From JAWCQZ01 sp038869515 [NCBI: Halobacteria archaeon] (GTDB taxonomy: Archaea > Halobacteriota > Syntropharchaeia > JACQPP01): 64,000 bases of DNA. The stretch is taken from positions 443,160 through 507,159 of the forward strand of contig JAWCQZ010000001.1 in the NCBI GenBank assembly GCA_038869515.1, read 5' to 3'. Each line of letters opens with the position of its first letter. The first letter of the stretch is position 1. The notes beneath the pieces were generated by a model, which searched no databases, was not told the DNA's origin, and was given only the letters and a program-made list of their open reading frames with translations. The position numbers and the translations under genes were made by a program. Below are positions 16,619 through 26,496 of the stretch, piece after piece.

Positions 16619-19276
16619 TTATTTTTTAGCGGATTTTTGAAGGACCCCCATCCCAATCTTCAGCGCTTCCTCCAGTTTGTTCACGTTCACCCCGACCCCC
16701 TGCGCCACCTCCGGCCTCCCCCCGCCCTTCCCGCCGAGGATTTCGCACATCTTTTTGACGACCTCCCGGGCGTCCGTCTTCCCCCCGGTCGCCACCACGA
16801 ACCTCCCGTCCCTGCGCGCCACGATGCAGAGGAGGCCCCTCCCGGCGACCTCCCGGGCCACCTTCGCCATGTTGCTGTCGTCGATTTCGGTTTTGACTAC
16901 CGCGACGCAGCCCTTCGCCTCCCGCACCGCCTCCTCGACGTGGGCCCGGGCCATGGCGGCGTGGAGCCGCTCCAGCGCCTTCCCCCGCTCCTTCCACTCC
17001 TCGAAGAACTTCTCCACCGACTTCGGCAACTGCTCCGGCGGGACCCGCAGGGCGTCGGCTGCCCGCCGCAGGGTGGACTCCCTCTCTTGCACCGCCCGCA
17101 GGGCGGCCTCGCCCGCCGCGTATTCGAGGCGCTCCACGCCGTCCTGGATGCGCTCCGCCCGGAGAATCTTCACCGAACCGATGACCCCGGTGCTTTCGCA
17201 GTGGGTCCCGCCGCACGCCTGGACGTTCCCGTCCACCGTGACGGTCCGGATTCTCGGTCCGGGCGCGATGCCCCCCTGGTAGAGGCCGAATCCGTGGGCC
17301 CGCTCCGCCTCGTTGCGGTCGCGGAAGACCGCCTCGACCGGGAGGTTCTCCATGAGCAGCGCGTTCGCCACCGACTCGATGCGGCGCAACTCCTCCGGGT
17401 CGAGGGGGCGGAAGTGGGTGATATCGAGCCGCGCCGAGTGGATTCCCTTCTGCGCGCCGGTCTGCCAGACGTGGGGCCCGAGGACCCGCCGGCACGCCTC
17501 GAGGACCACGTGGGTCGCGGTGTGGTGCTTGGTGTGGGCGATGCGGCGCGCCGCGTTCACCTCCCCTTCGACCCTGTCGCCGGCCTTGAACTCCCGGGGG
17601 TGGTCCACCCGGTGGAGGACGACTCCCTTGCTCTCCTGGACGTCCCGCACCGTCGCCGCCTTCCCCTTCACCGCAAGCACCCCCTGGTCGGCGGGCTGGC
17701 CGCCCCCCTCGGGGTAGAACGCGGTCGCGTCGAGGGCCACCCACTGGCCGGCCACGGCCGTCACCTTGGCGGTGAAGGCGAGGTCGGCGGGCTTCTCGTA
17801 GTAGAGCCTCCGGGTCGCGGGGGCCTGGACCTCCGGCAGCGCCGTCTCCTTCGCCACGGCCGCCCGCTTCGCGTGCCTCTGGGCGACCCGGGAGTAGAAG
17901 TCGTCGGGGACCTCGACCGTGACTCCGAGGGGCGCCGCCACCTCCCGCACAACTTCGGGGACGAGGCCGTGGCTGTCGTACCACTCCACCAGCGCGTCGA
18001 GGGCCACCCGTTTCTGCTTTCCGATCTCCCGCTCCACCATCCTCCGCCCCCGCTCCAGGGTCTCCCGGTAGCGCTTCCCCTCCTCCTCCAGCATCTCCTT
18101 CAGGGACTCGTGGCCCAGCGGGAAGTGCAGCTCGACCACCTCGGGGACGGAGAGCCGGAGCCCCAGGCCGTCCATGAGCCGCCGGAGCCTCCGGAGAATG
18201 AGCCGCGCCAGGTATCCGACGTGGACGTTGCTCGGCACCACCCCGTCCCGCACCATCCAGCCGAGGGTCCGCGCATGGTCCACCACGGCGTAGGCCGACT
18301 CAATGGGCTCCAGCGTTCTCTCCAGTTTGTCCGCATCGAGCCCGACCTCCTTCGAGACCCTCTTCCGGAGTTCCCGGAGGGTCGTCCCGCGCAAGTCCCC
18401 CATCGGCCCCGCGAGCCGCGCCACCTTCCCGAGGAGGTCGCGGTGCTTCTCGATGTCGAGTCCCGCGAGCCCCTGGATCCGGCGCACGACCTCCGGGAAG
18501 ACCGAGTCGTAGACGGTCGGCGTCCCCTGCGAGGCCCAGGCAAGCCGCTCCAGGCCGTAGCCGGTGTCCACGATGCGCCGCTCCATGGGCCGGTACTTCT
18601 GCCCCCCCAGCTCCACGTCTCCAGCGGGGTGGGCCTCCCGGTCCATGAAGACGAGCGTCGCCACCTCGAGCCCGCCGAGCATCACCTCGACGCTCGGGCC
18701 GGCGTTGCCTCCGCCGAACCACCACTTCTCCTTGTAGGTCACCGCCGCCGGGTCGGCCCCCGCCTTCCAGAGGAACTCCGAGCAGAGCCGGAGCGTCTCG
18801 TCCCGCCAGTAGACCTCCTTGCCGGGGGCGTTGAACGCGTGGTGGGCCATCATCTCGAAACTGGTGAGGTGGCGCCCCGAGCGCCCGACCGACTCCACGT
18901 CGTCGAGGCGGATGCACGGCTGGGAGATGGCGAGCGGGTTGGCCGGGGGCGGCACCTGGCCCGAGGTGACCCAGGGCTGGAAGTCGTAGATGGAGGCGTT
19001 GGTGAGCAGGACGTCGTCGCGCCACCGCGCCGCCACCACCGGATAGGGCTTCAGGCGGGTGTGGCCCTGCGACTCCAGGAAGGAGAGGTAGGCCTCCCGC
19101 ATCTGCTCCACCGACTTTCGCTGGAGGACCGGCGCACCGATGAAGGAGTAGGGGACGCAGGGCGCGTCGCCGCACCGGTCCCGTCCCGGGTCGAGGCTCC
19201 AGAAGTCGGCGCCGCACGACCCGCACGTCTTGCGGTGGTATCCGCACTCCTTGAAGAACGCCAGGTCCTGGAACAT
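16619..19276 (-). CDS. alaS: Alanyl-tRNA synthetase, archaeal type
   Basis: Charges tRNA-Ala and edits mischarged Ser and Gly. The 885 residues start MFQDLAFFKECGYHRKTCGSCGADFWSLDP, the archaeal zinc-ribbon N-terminus, then RDRCGDAPCVPYSFIG and the class II core (FEMMAHHAFN, EKWWFGGGNAGPS, DTGYGLERL). The editing domain has IAHTKHHTATHVVLEA (HxxxH) and QACGGTHCESTGVIGSVKIL, supplying all metal ligands. The C-terminal DHHA1 domain ends GGGRPEVAQGVG. The frame stays open 43 codons further, but that stretch spans the promoter: TATATATT (complement of 19353-19362) lies about 80 bases before ATG 19276, implying a leader of about 55 bases. An unrecognised alternative start within the leader is possible. 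Confidence 0.95.
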   Translation of the reverse strand: MFQDLAFFKECGYHRKTCGSCGADFWSLDPGRDRCGDAPCVPYSFIGAPVLQRKSVEQMREAYLSFLESQGHTRLKPYPVVAARWRDDVLLTNASIYDFQPWVTSGQVPPPANPLAISQPCIRLDDVESVGRSGRHLTSFEMMAHHAFNAPGKEVYWRDETLRLCSEFLWKAGADPAAVTYKEKWWFGGGNAGPSVEVMLGGLEVATLVFMDREAHPAGDVELGGQKYRPMERRIVDTGYGLERLAWASQGTPTVYDSVFPEVVRRIQGLAGLDIEKHRDLLGKVARLAGPMGDLRGTTLRELRKRVSKEVGLDADKLERTLEPIESAYAVVDHARTLGWMVRDGVVPSNVHVGYLARLILRRLRRLMDGLGLRLSVPEVVELHFPLGHESLKEMLEEEGKRYRETLERGRRMVEREIGKQKRVALDALVEWYDSHGLVPEVVREVAAPLGVTVEVPDDFYSRVAQRHAKRAAVAKETALPEVQAPATRRLYYEKPADLAFTAKVTAVAGQWVALDATAFYPEGGGQPADQGVLAVKGKAATVRDVQESKGVVLHRVDHPREFKAGDRVEGEVNAARRIAHTKHHTATHVVLEACRRVLGPHVWQTGAQKGIHSARLDITHFRPLDPEELRRIESVANALLMENLPVEAVFRDRNEAERAHGFGLYQGGIAPGPRIRTVTVDGNVQACGGTHCESTGVIGSVKILRAERIQDGVERLEYAAGEAALRAVQERESTLRRAADALRVPPEQLPKSVEKFFEEWKERGKALERLHAAMARAHVEEAVREAKGCVAVVKTEIDDSNMAKVAREVAGRGLLCIVARRDGRFVVATGGKTDAREVVKKMCEILGGKGGGRPEVAQGVGVNVNKLEEALKIGMGVLQKSAKK

Positions 19277-19352
19277 GGCTTCGTGGCGCGAGAGGGGCTC
19301 TTTCGAAAAGAACCTTCCGTTCCGCGAAAATCGCGCGCGGGGCAGGTCCAGA

Positions 19353-19362
19353 AAATATATAT
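19353..19362. promoter_or_regulatory. Shared TATA box for alaS (minus) and the DUF1614 gene (plus)
   Basis: AAATATATAT reads as a TATA box on both strands between two divergent genes. On the plus strand it is 23-32 bases before ATG 19385, so that transcript would be leaderless or nearly so. On the minus strand it leaves a leader of about 55 bases for alaS. Confidence 0.6.
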
Positions 19363-19384
19363 GCGCCCCCTCCGGTCCCCAACG

Positions 19385-20074
19385 ATGGCGTTCGAGGCCG
19401 TCCACCTGCGACGGTTCCCGCTCCTCTGGTGGCTCAAGTTCGAGGGCTACGAGCCGAACTTTTTCCTTTTCGCCGGGCTCCTCCTCCTGATTTTCCTGCC
19501 CGCGGCTCCCCTGGCGGCCATCGCCGCGGCGGCCGGCGTCTGGCTCGCCAGCGGCTTCGACGTCCAGGTCCCCGGCTCCTTCCGCACCCGCAAGCCGGCC
19601 CTTTCAGCGGAGACCGCCTCCTTCCTCGAGAAACTCCACGGGGTTCCGGTGGCCGAGCCCCTCGCCAAGGGGGAGCGGACCTACCGGACCCGCCTGGCGC
19701 TGAACCTCGGCACCGCACTCTTCCCCGTCGCCTTCCTGGTCTACCTCGTCTGGAGCGGCTCCTCGACCGCGCTCGCATCCCTCGCGACCCTCATCCCGGT
19801 CGTTTTCCTCACCGTCCTCCTCGGGAAGGCGGAGCCCGGCGTCGGCATCCTCCTCCCTCCCTACGCGGCCCTGGCGGCGCTCCCCATCACCCTCCTCCTC
19901 CACGGCGGCCCCCTGATGGCCATGGCGACCGCCGGCATCGGCGTCATGGTGGGCTCCCTGGTCCTCGTCTTCTCGGTGAAGCGGGACGAGCCCGGAGCCC
20001 CCGTCTACCGCATCGGCGGCAAGGGGAGCGGCGCAGCGGTCGTCCTGACGGCCATCCTCGCCCTCCTGCTCTGA
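19385..20074 (+). CDS. DUF1614-family multi-pass membrane protein
   Basis: The 229-residue protein has about six hydrophobic segments: FFLFAGLLLLIFLPAAPLA, ALNLGTALFPVAFLVYLVW, ATLIPVVFLTVLL, PPYAALAALPITLLL, AMATAGIGVMVGSLVLVFSV and a C-terminal AAVVLTAILALLL. The signatures A-x-N-x-G-x-A-x-x-P-V near residue 100 and EPGVGILLPPYAAL near 155 match DUF1614 membrane proteins of archaea as I recall them; the function of that family is unknown. The family call rests on motif memory, not a search. ATG 19385 is set by the TATA box. The stop is one base from the stop of the convergent glycosyltransferase gene. Confidence 0.7.
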   Translation: MAFEAVHLRRFPLLWWLKFEGYEPNFFLFAGLLLLIFLPAAPLAAIAAAAGVWLASGFDVQVPGSFRTRKPALSAETASFLEKLHGVPVAEPLAKGERTYRTRLALNLGTALFPVAFLVYLVWSGSSTALASLATLIPVVFLTVLLGKAEPGVGILLPPYAALAALPITLLLHGGPLMAMATAGIGVMVGSLVLVFSVKRDEPGAPVYRIGGKGSGAAVVLTAILALLL

Positions 20075-20075
20075 T

Positions 20076-21272
20076 TTATCGCCGCCGCTCGCCGAACCGC
20101 GCCGCGGCCTCCCGGTAGACCGAGAGAGTCCGCTCCACCACCGCCTCGACGGAGAAGCGCTCCGCCACGAGCCTCCGCGCCTCCGCCCCCAGCCGCTCCC
20201 GGAGGCCCGGGTCCCCCAGGAGGGTCCGCAACCCCTCGGCGAGCCCCTCCACGTCCCCCGGCGGGAAGCGGAGGCCGCTGCGCCCCGGTTCCAGGAACTC
20301 CGCCACCCCGGGGATGGAGGAGGCGACCACCGGCCTCCCGCACGCCATCGCCTCCTGGAGGATGTTGGAGACCCCGACGTTGGCGTAGACAGGGACCGCC
20401 ACCGCGTCGGCGCCGTTGAAGAGGGCGGGCAGGTCGCGGTGGGGCACCGCGGGGCGGAAGACCACGCGGTCGCCGAGGCCCAGGTCCCGCGCCAGGGCGC
20501 GGAGGCGGGGCTCCTCGGGCCCTTCCCCCACCAGGAGGACCCGGAGGCCGGGGAACTCGGGCCCGATGCGGGCCGCCGCCTCGAGCAGGAGGTGGAGCCC
20601 CTTCCAGGGCTCGAACCTCCCCCCGGCCAGGAGCGTGGGACCGTCGAAGAGGCGGGGAACCTTGCGGGGCGCGAAGGCCTTCGCGTCCACGCCGTTCGGG
20701 ACCACCCGGATGCGCTCCCGGGGAATGCCGAGGCCCCGGAGGAGGCCCGCGGCGTGCTCCGTGGTGGGGAGCAGGAAGTCGTAGCCGTCGAGGTAGAGTT
20801 TCTGGAGCGCCGCCGCCATCCGGACGGAGGGGTGGGGCAGCGCCAGCGTCCTCTCCATCGGCTCCCCGGGGGACCAGCCGGGGGGCCGGAGGTGGCTGGC
20901 GACCTCGGAGGGGAGGAAGCCGCCGAACCGGAGCAGCCGCACCGCGGGCGTCGTCTTCCCCGCCAGGAGCCCCGCGAGGCCGGAGGCCGCCACCTCCATC
21001 GCGTGGAGGACGGGGGTCCGGTGGCGGAGGGCCGCGGCCGCCGCCCCGACTCCGAGGAGGACGCCCGAGGCGAGCCACGGGAGGGGCCGGAACTCCCCGG
21101 CGGTCGAGGGGAGGGGGAGGCGGTAGACCGTGCTCCCCGAGAAGGCGCGCCCCGCCTCCCTCTGTGAGACCATGACCGGCGAGTGGCCGCGGGAGGCGAG
21201 GCCCCGGAGCAGGTGCTGGGCCTGGATGGAGCCGCCCCCCAGGGCCGAGCGGCAGACCAGCAGGACGCGCAT
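20076..21272 (-). CDS. Glycosyltransferase, GT4 family
   Basis: A 398-residue GT-B glycosyltransferase. The N-terminal MRVLLVCRSALGGGSIQAQHLLRGLASRGH is the acceptor-domain loop, and VVPNGVDAKAFAPRK lies near 190. The nucleotide-sugar half has LLAGGRFEPWKGLHLLLEAA near 212, VLLVGEGPEEPRLRALA near 245 and the EX7E-type motif NILQEAMACGRPVVASSIPGV near 310. A 23-codon upstream extension is rejected because it runs into the promoter side of the neighbouring operon. It is divergent from a putative diacetamido-sugar operon, so it may use that sugar in surface glycan or N-glycan assembly; this link is by context only. Confidence 0.92.
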   Translation of the reverse strand: MRVLLVCRSALGGGSIQAQHLLRGLASRGHSPVMVSQREAGRAFSGSTVYRLPLPSTAGEFRPLPWLASGVLLGVGAAAAALRHRTPVLHAMEVAASGLAGLLAGKTTPAVRLLRFGGFLPSEVASHLRPPGWSPGEPMERTLALPHPSVRMAAALQKLYLDGYDFLLPTTEHAAGLLRGLGIPRERIRVVPNGVDAKAFAPRKVPRLFDGPTLLAGGRFEPWKGLHLLLEAAARIGPEFPGLRVLLVGEGPEEPRLRALARDLGLGDRVVFRPAVPHRDLPALFNGADAVAVPVYANVGVSNILQEAMACGRPVVASSIPGVAEFLEPGRSGLRFPPGDVEGLAEGLRTLLGDPGLRERLGAEARRLVAERFSVEAVVERTLSVYREAAARFGERRR

Positions 21273-21332
21273 CCTCCCCCCTGCGCCTCCCGCTCCATAA
21301 TCCTTCGGCGCAATTCGGAGAGATGTCGGAAA

Positions 21333-21343
21333 ACTATTCATAG
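21333..21343 (+). promoter_or_regulatory. TATA box of the sugar-modifying operon
   Basis: ACTATTCATAG lies about 22-32 bases before the GTG start at 21365. It matches the element at 6576 before another gene (ACTATTCATAC), so this looks like a strong local promoter variant. Confidence 0.55.
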
Positions 21344-21364
21344 CGGCCGTCCCACGGTCGGGCT

Positions 21365-22339
21365 GTGCGGAAGCGAATCCTCCAAATCGGTCTTGGCGGC
21401 TGGGGAAAGAACCACCTGAGGGTCTGGAACGAACTCCGCCAGGAGGTCTTCGTCGCGGACGTCGTCGAGAAGTCCCTCCAGGAGTGCCAAATCTACAACA
21501 TCCCCGCCTCCCGGACCGGAACCGACTTCCGCGCCTTCCTCGACAAGGTGGACGCGGTGGACATCGTCACGCCCACCGACACCCACTTCCCGGTGGCCAA
21601 AGCGTGCCTCGAGGCGGGGAAGGACCTCCACATCGAGAAGCCTCTCACCCTCAACACCCGCGAGGGGGAGGCCCTCGTGAAACTGGCGCGGGAGCAGAAG
21701 CGGCTCGTGCAGGCGGGCCACATCTTCCGCTACAACCCGGCGAGCCTCTTCATCCGCGACGCCATCCGGAAGGGCGACCTCGGCCAGGTCCGCGTCCTCT
21801 TCGGCCGCTACGCTGGCTTCAAGCGGCCCCGGACCGACGTCGGCGTCCTCCAGACCGACGCCATCCACTACCTCGACCTCTTCTCCTTCTTCCTGGACAA
21901 GCGCCCCCTGCGCGTGCAGGCGGTGGCCCGCGACTTCCTCGGCCGGGGGCTGGAGGACACGGCCCTGGTGAACCTCGACTACGGCTCCGCCATCGCCCAC
22001 GTCGAGGCGGGCTACTTCCCGCCCCAGACCCAGCGGGACGTCACCGTCGTCGGGGACCAGAAGGCGGTCGCGGCCGACATCGTGGCCCAGAAGGTCCACG
22101 TCCACTCCCAGAGGCACGTGAACAGGGAGGGGCGGTGGACCGCGGAGGGGGGCGCCGTCTGGAGCCCCGAAATCCGGCAAGTCGAGCCCCTGAAGACCGA
22201 ACTGGAGTCGTTCCTGAAGTGCGTCGAGACCCGCGAGAGCCCGGTGGCCGACGGCCAGGTGGGCCTCGAGGCCCTGAAGGTCGTCGAGGCGGCCTACGAG
22301 TCGGCGCGCCTGAAGCGGGAGGTCGAAATCCGGTGGTGA
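21365..22339 (+). CDS. Gfo/Idh/MocA-family NAD(P)-dependent oxidoreductase
   Basis: A 324-residue dehydrogenase starting at GTG. The Rossmann fold begins [58 protein letters not shown] near residues 60-95 contains the conserved EKP motif of the family, and [12 protein letters not shown] near 118 follows. The C-terminal half is the alpha/beta sugar-binding domain. The next two genes, a hexapeptide acetyltransferase and a DegT aminotransferase, follow with 4-base overlaps. The set matches the logic of WbpB/WbpD/WbpE, which oxidise, aminate and acetylate UDP-GlcNAcA at C3. By that analogy this gene would be the C3 dehydrogenase. Confidence 0.9.
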   Translation: MRKRILQIGLGGWGKNHLRVWNELRQEVFVADVVEKSLQECQIYNIPASRTGTDFRAFLDKVDAVDIVTPTDTHFPVAKACLEAGKDLHIEKPLTLNTREGEALVKLAREQKRLVQAGHIFRYNPASLFIRDAIRKGDLGQVRVLFGRYAGFKRPRTDVGVLQTDAIHYLDLFSFFLDKRPLRVQAVARDFLGRGLEDTALVNLDYGSAIAHVEAGYFPPQTQRDVTVVGDQKAVAADIVAQKVHVHSQRHVNREGRWTAEGGAVWSPEIRQVEPLKTELESFLKCVETRESPVADGQVGLEALKVVEAAYESARLKREVEIRW

Positions 22340-22974
22340 AGACCGGGGTCTCCCCGCTGGCCAGACTCCACCCCCGCGTATTCCTGGGCGCGGGCTCAGC
22401 CGTCGAGGAGTTCGCCGTCCTGGGGGTCCCCCCCGGCGGCCGCCCCGCCCCCCTGCGCATCGGCCCCGGCGCCCGCATCCGGAGCCACACGGTCATCTAC
22501 GGCGGCAACTCCATCGGCCGCGGATTCGGGACCGGCCACGGGGCCCTCCTCCGGGAGGGGAACCGCGTCGGGAGCGAGGTCGTGGTGGGGAGCCACTCCG
22601 TGGTCGAGGGGCGCTGTCGCATCGAGGACCGCGCGACCATCCACTCCAACTGCTTCATCGGCGAGGAGACGGTCCTCCGGAGAAACGCCTGGGTCGGCCC
22701 CGGCGTCGTCACGGTGAACACCAAGTTCCCCCGCTGCGCCTACAAGGAGGCGTGCTTCGACCCGCCGGTGGTGGGTCGGGACGCCGTCATCGGGGGCGGG
22801 GCCATCCTCATGCCCGGCGTGGAGGTGGGGGCGGGCTCCATGGTGGCCGCGGGAGCGGTGGTGACCCGCGACGTCCCCGCGGGGACCCTGGCGGTGGGCT
22901 CCCCAGCCCGCGTCGCGAAGCGCATGGAGGAAGTCCTCTGCCTCAACGGAAAGCGCTACCGGAGGTCGAGGTGA
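22336..22974 (+). CDS. Hexapeptide-repeat (left-handed beta-helix) acyltransferase
   Basis: The protein has 212 residues and begins at GTG 22336, overlapping the dehydrogenase stop (GTGA); GTG 22333 is equally possible. From about residue 40 onward it shows [IV]-x-x-x-x hexapeptide rungs: [84 protein letters not shown]. It ends with GSPARVAKR, the usual cap of sugar N- or O-acetyltransferases. In this operon it most likely acetylates the amino group installed by the downstream aminotransferase (WbpD-like role), by context. Confidence 0.88.
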   Translation: MKTGVSPLARLHPRVFLGAGSAVEEFAVLGVPPGGRPAPLRIGPGARIRSHTVIYGGNSIGRGFGTGHGALLREGNRVGSEVVVGSHSVVEGRCRIEDRATIHSNCFIGEETVLRRNAWVGPGVVTVNTKFPRCAYKEACFDPPVVGRDAVIGGGAILMPGVEVGAGSMVAAGAVVTRDVPAGTLAVGSPARVAKRMEEVLCLNGKRYRRSR

Positions 22975-24206
22975 CGCGCCCCGGCCACAAACGCGAGGCC
23001 CGGCGCGGCCGCTTCGGCTCCCGCGCATCCCGCGTCCTCCGGGAGAAGCGCCGGGTGGACCTTGCAGCCCGGAAGCGGTCCCGGGCGCGGGCGCCGGCGC
23101 CCCGCCCGGCGCCGAGGCCCCCGGCCCGCCTCTCCGTCCCCCTCTCCCGCGTCGTCATTGACGACGAGGTCCGGAGGGCCGCCCTCCGGGCCCTCGACTC
23201 GGGCCGCTACATTCTCGCGGACGAGTGCCGAGCCTTCGAAGCGGAGCTCGCCAGGCTCACGGGCACGAAGCACGCGGTCCTCGTCAACTCGGGCACCTCC
23301 GCGATTTACCTCGCCCTGAAGGCTCTCGGGGTCAAGGAGGGCTCCGAGGTGATAGTCCCCTCGCTCACCGCGTTCCCGACGGTGGAGCCCATCTGCCACC
23401 TTGGAGCCCGGCCGGTCTTCGTGGACATCGGCGACACCTGCACCGCGGACCCGGATGCGGTCCGCAAGGCTGTCACTCCGAGGACCGCGGCCATCCTGCC
23501 GGTCCACCTCTACGGCCACCCCGCCGACCTCGGCCCCCTGCTCGAAGTGGCCAGCGACCACTCCATTCCCCTCGTCGAAGACGCCTGCCAGGCACACGGG
23601 GCGCGCACCCGGGGGAGGCGGGTCGGCTCCATGGGCGCGGCGGGCTGCTTCTCCTTCTATCCATCGAAGAACCTCACCGTGGCGGGGGACGGGGGAGCGG
23701 TCACCACAGACCGGGACGACATCGCCAAGGCCATCCGGATGCTGCGGGACCATGGCCGCCAGTCCAAATACCTCCACGAGGCGGTCGGCTACAACTTCCG
23801 GTTCAACGAAATCCAGGCGGCGGTGGGCCGGGTCCTGTTGCGCCGCCTGGAGGGATTCAACCGGAGGCGGCGCGAGGTCGCGGCGGCCTACCGGAAGGGC
23901 CTCGCAGCCACCCCTCTGGGCCTTCCCCCCGAAACCATAGAAACGGAGCCCGTCTACCACCTCTTCGTGGTCCGCACCCCGCGCCGGGAGCAACTCCAGG
24001 AGTTCCTCAAGGAGCGCGGGATCGAGACCGGCGTCCACTACCCGGTCCCCTGCCACCTCCAGCCCGCCCTGGCCCACCTGCCCCGGACCTCACTGCCCCG
24101 GACCGAGGCCGCGGCGCGGGAGATCCTTTCGCTCCCTATTTTCCCGAGCATCACCGCCGCACAGAGGGAGCACGTGGTGCGCTCGGTCGTGGAGTTCTTC
24201 GCCTAA
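22971..24206 (+). CDS. DegT/DnrJ/EryC1 sugar aminotransferase with basic N-terminal extension
   Basis: A 411-residue PLP aminotransferase. Residues 1-53 are an Arg/Pro/Ala-rich low-complexity extension. The enzyme proper begins near [29 protein letters not shown]. It has [17 protein letters not shown] near 100, [13 protein letters not shown] near 125, [11 protein letters not shown] near 200 and the PLP lysine in [19 protein letters not shown] near 225. The C-terminal [14 protein letters not shown] is typical of UDP-sugar aminotransferases. It overlaps the acetyltransferase by 4 bases (GTGA). If the true start is downstream of the basic stretch, the overlap would be lost, so the long form is preferred. 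Confidence 0.9.
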   Translation: MTRPGHKREARRGRFGSRASRVLREKRRVDLAARKRSRARAPAPRPAPRPPARLSVPLSRVVIDDEVRRAALRALDSGRYILADECRAFEAELARLTGTKHAVLVNSGTSAIYLALKALGVKEGSEVIVPSLTAFPTVEPICHLGARPVFVDIGDTCTADPDAVRKAVTPRTAAILPVHLYGHPADLGPLLEVASDHSIPLVEDACQAHGARTRGRRVGSMGAAGCFSFYPSKNLTVAGDGGAVTTDRDDIAKAIRMLRDHGRQSKYLHEAVGYNFRFNEIQAAVGRVLLRRLEGFNRRRREVAAAYRKGLAATPLGLPPETIETEPVYHLFVVRTPRREQLQEFLKERGIETGVHYPVPCHLQPALAHLPRTSLPRTEAAAREILSLPIFPSITAAQREHVVRSVVEFFA

Positions 24207-24772
24207 ACGAGGCCGCGGCGCCCCAGGATGCGCCGGGGGACCCGCCCGAACCCGGCCAGGGCATCCTCACGGGTGAGCCCCGCCACCACTCCGAAGGAGG
24301 CGAGGTCCTCCGGGGCCCGGACCTCGGCGCGGCTCTCCGCCCCGGAAGTGAGCAGGACGGGGGCCTTCGCCTTCTTGGCCAGGAGGGCGTTGTGCCGGAG
24401 CCTCTGGAGGGCGCGGACGCGGTTCCCGCCCCGGAGCCGCAGCAGGTCGCCGACGCACAACTCGACCGCGACGCCGCTCTCGGCGGCGAACCGGGCCGTG
24501 ACCGTGTCGAGGAACCCGGGGGTTGAGAGGGCGTCCACGGCGGGGTGCCGGGCCGCCTTGCGCAACTCCTCCTTCGACCCGGTGGCGACGAAGACCGCCC
24601 CTTTCAGGCCCCGGTTCCGGGGGGACTCGGGGAGGAGGGTGACCGGGAAGAGGCCCGGGACCGGCGGACCCGCGGCAACCACTCCCGCCCCCGACCAGCC
24701 CCATTCGCGGAGGAAGCCCGGGAGGTCCGGGTCCGGGGGGAGGCGTGTCCGGAGGTCGTAGAACTCTTTCAT
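24203..24772 (-). CDS. rnp3: Ribonuclease P protein component 3 (p30)
   Basis: A 189-residue protein beginning MKEFYDLRTRLPP, which corresponds to the conserved F-Y-D-L/h start of the Rpp30/Rnp3 TIM-barrel-like family. KGAVFVATGSKEELRKAARHPAVDALSTPGF near 75-105 and RALQRLRHNALLAKKAKAPVLLTSGA near 138-162 are also characteristic. Rnp3 pairs with Pop5 on RNase P RNA for tRNA 5' maturation. Its stop overlaps that of the convergent aminotransferase gene by 4 bases. L15e lies upstream on the same strand, 30 bases away, as in other archaea where translation genes cluster. Confidence 0.88.
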   Translation of the reverse strand: MKEFYDLRTRLPPDPDLPGFLREWGWSGAGVVAAGPPVPGLFPVTLLPESPRNRGLKGAVFVATGSKEELRKAARHPAVDALSTPGFLDTVTARFAAESGVAVELCVGDLLRLRGGNRVRALQRLRHNALLAKKAKAPVLLTSGAESRAEVRAPEDLASFGVVAGLTREDALAGFGRVPRRILGRRGLV

Positions 24773-24802
24773 CGCCGAAGATGGGGCCTTCCGGCTTCTA
24801 TC

Positions 24803-25303
24803 TTATGGCAGGCCGCGGGCGCGCTGCCCCGCGCTGGTGAGGGCCCGGAAGGCCCGGCCCCGGCGCCGCGCCGCGGGCGCCAGGCGGGGGTCGGCTTGCA
24901 CCTCGGGGCTCGCCCGGTCCACGACGATGACCTCGAACCACTGGTGGCGGCCGTCGTCGGCCACCCAGTAGGAGTTGAGGACCTCCATGTTGGGGAACCG
25001 GCGCGCGACCCGCTCCTCCGCGATGCGCTGGATGGACTTGGCGGGGGTCATCCGGTTGACGCCCATGTGCTTGGTCTTGCGCCCCCCCTTGAACCGCATC
25101 TTCCTCCGCCCCCCGCGCCGCACGCGCGCCCGGACCACGCCGACGCCCGGCTTCGCCCGGTAGCCGAGGCGCCGCGCCCGGTCGAGCCGGGTCGGCCGCT
25201 CGACCCGGAGGAGGGCGGGGCCCCGGCGCCACTTCTGGAGCCGCTCAAAGCGGAGTTCTTGTTTCCAGAAGGAGGCGTCCATCAGCTTGTAGGCGGAGGG
25301 CAT
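24803..25303 (-). CDS. rpl15e: Large-subunit ribosomal protein L15e
   Basis: The 166 residues begin [28 protein letters not shown]. They include [29 protein letters not shown], the RNA-binding core, and [42 protein letters not shown], the signature of eL15. It is somewhat shorter than the usual 185-195 residues, mainly in the N-terminal half and the C-terminal tail. The TATA element (complement of CATTAAAAGT, 25331-25340) lies about 30 bases from the start and is shared with the divergent ygfZ-like gene. Confidence 0.94.
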   Translation of the reverse strand: MPSAYKLMDASFWKQELRFERLQKWRRGPALLRVERPTRLDRARRLGYRAKPGVGVVRARVRRGGRRKMRFKGGRKTKHMGVNRMTPAKSIQRIAEERVARRFPNMEVLNSYWVADDGRHQWFEVIVVDRASPEVQADPRLAPAARRRGRAFRALTSAGQRARGLP

Positions 25304-25365
25304 GCTGGGCCCCTTTGGACCCCCCCGCCCATTAAAAGTTTCTTCCCTCTCCGGAGTGGGGAGAG

Positions 25366-26496
25366 ATGGAGTCGCCCCTCGCCCCCCGCCACCGCGCCCT
25401 CGGCGCCTCCTGGACCCGCGTGGCCGGGGCCGACCTCCCCCTCCACTACGGCTCCCCCGGGGCCGAGGTCCAGAAGGCGCGCCGGAGGGTCGCCCTCGCC
25501 GACCTCTCCTTCCGGCCCAAAGGCGAGGCGAGGGGCCCCGACGCCGCCGCCTTCCTCCACAACCTCCTCGCCTGCGACGTCAGGGCGGTCGCCCCCGGGG
25601 CCGGGTGCTACGGGGCCCTGCTCGACTCCAAGGGGAAGATGGTGGCCGACCTCCACCTCTGGAGAATCGAGGAGGACCGCTTCCTCCTCGACACCGAGCC
25701 GGAGTCCTCAGGGCTCCCCGGCCGCCTGGGGACGTTCGTCCTCAACTCCAAGGTCGCCGTCGCCCCCGCCCGCATGGGCCACCTCCACCTCCTGGGCCCC
25801 GGGGCGGTGGAGCTCCTCTCGCGGCTCGGGGCGGGAGCGCCGGCGAAGGAGCACGCCCACTTCGCCGCCTCCGTGGCGGGAGCGGAGGCGCGCGTGGTCC
25901 GCCTCTCCCGCTACGGCGTCGAGGGATTCGACCTCCTCGTTCCGGCCTCCGGGCTCGAAGCTCTCTGGGAGGCCTTCCGCAGGGCGGGGGCCCAGCCCGC
26001 GGGGTGGCAAGCCCTGGAAACGCTCCGGGTCGAGGCGGGAATCCCGCGCTTCGGCGCGGAGATGGACGCGGGGACATTTCCGCAGGAGGCGCGCATCGAG
26101 GGGCGGGCGGTGTCGTTCACCAAGGGGTGCTACCCGGGCCAGGAGACCATGGCGCGGCTCAAGAACCTGGGCCACGTGAACCGGCTCCTGGCGGGGCTCC
26201 TCCTGGACGGGCCCGCGCAGGCCGGGGCGCTCCTCCACGCAGAGGGCAAGGAGGCGGGCCGCCTCACGACCGCGTGCGACTCCCCGACCCTCGGGAAGAG
26301 CGCCGGGCTGGCCATGGTCCGGCAGGAGTTCGCCCGGACGGGGACGAGACTTCAGATTGAGAACGGCCCCGGGGCCGTCGTGGCCGACCTGCCCCTGATT
26401 CCGGCCGCCGCCACGGTGCCGCCGAGGAACCCAAACCGCCCCGAACCCAACCCCGTTTCGCGGGCGGAACGCGAGAGTTCGGGGCGGTTTCAATGA
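25366..26496 (+). CDS. YgfZ/GcvT-like folate-binding protein
   Basis: The 376-residue protein has the T-protein fold. [33 protein letters not shown] near 80-110 and the signature [21 protein letters not shown] near 250-270 (K-G-C-Y-x-G-Q-E) identify the YgfZ branch rather than the glycine-cleavage T-protein. YgfZ uses tetrahydrofolate (in archaea perhaps a tetrahydropterin) to help build or repair certain Fe-S enzymes. The last 25 residues are an unusual Pro/Asn/Arg-rich tail. The stop overlaps the alcohol dehydrogenase start by 4 bases. Confidence 0.88.
   Translation: MESPLAPRHRALGASWTRVAGADLPLHYGSPGAEVQKARRRVALADLSFRPKGEARGPDAAAFLHNLLACDVRAVAPGAGCYGALLDSKGKMVADLHLWRIEEDRFLLDTEPESSGLPGRLGTFVLNSKVAVAPARMGHLHLLGPGAVELLSRLGAGAPAKEHAHFAASVAGAEARVVRLSRYGVEGFDLLVPASGLEALWEAFRRAGAQPAGWQALETLRVEAGIPRFGAEMDAGTFPQEARIEGRAVSFTKGCYPGQETMARLKNLGHVNRLLAGLLLDGPAQAGALLHAEGKEAGRLTTACDSPTLGKSAGLAMVRQEFARTGTRLQIENGPGAVVADLPLIPAAATVPPRNPNRPEPNPVSRAERESSGRFQ

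Noticed and set aside
16538-19384. Plus-strand frame running through alaS into the DUF1614 gene
   Set aside because: Only the last 229 codons (from 19385) have membrane-protein character and a promoter; the rest is antisense of alaS.
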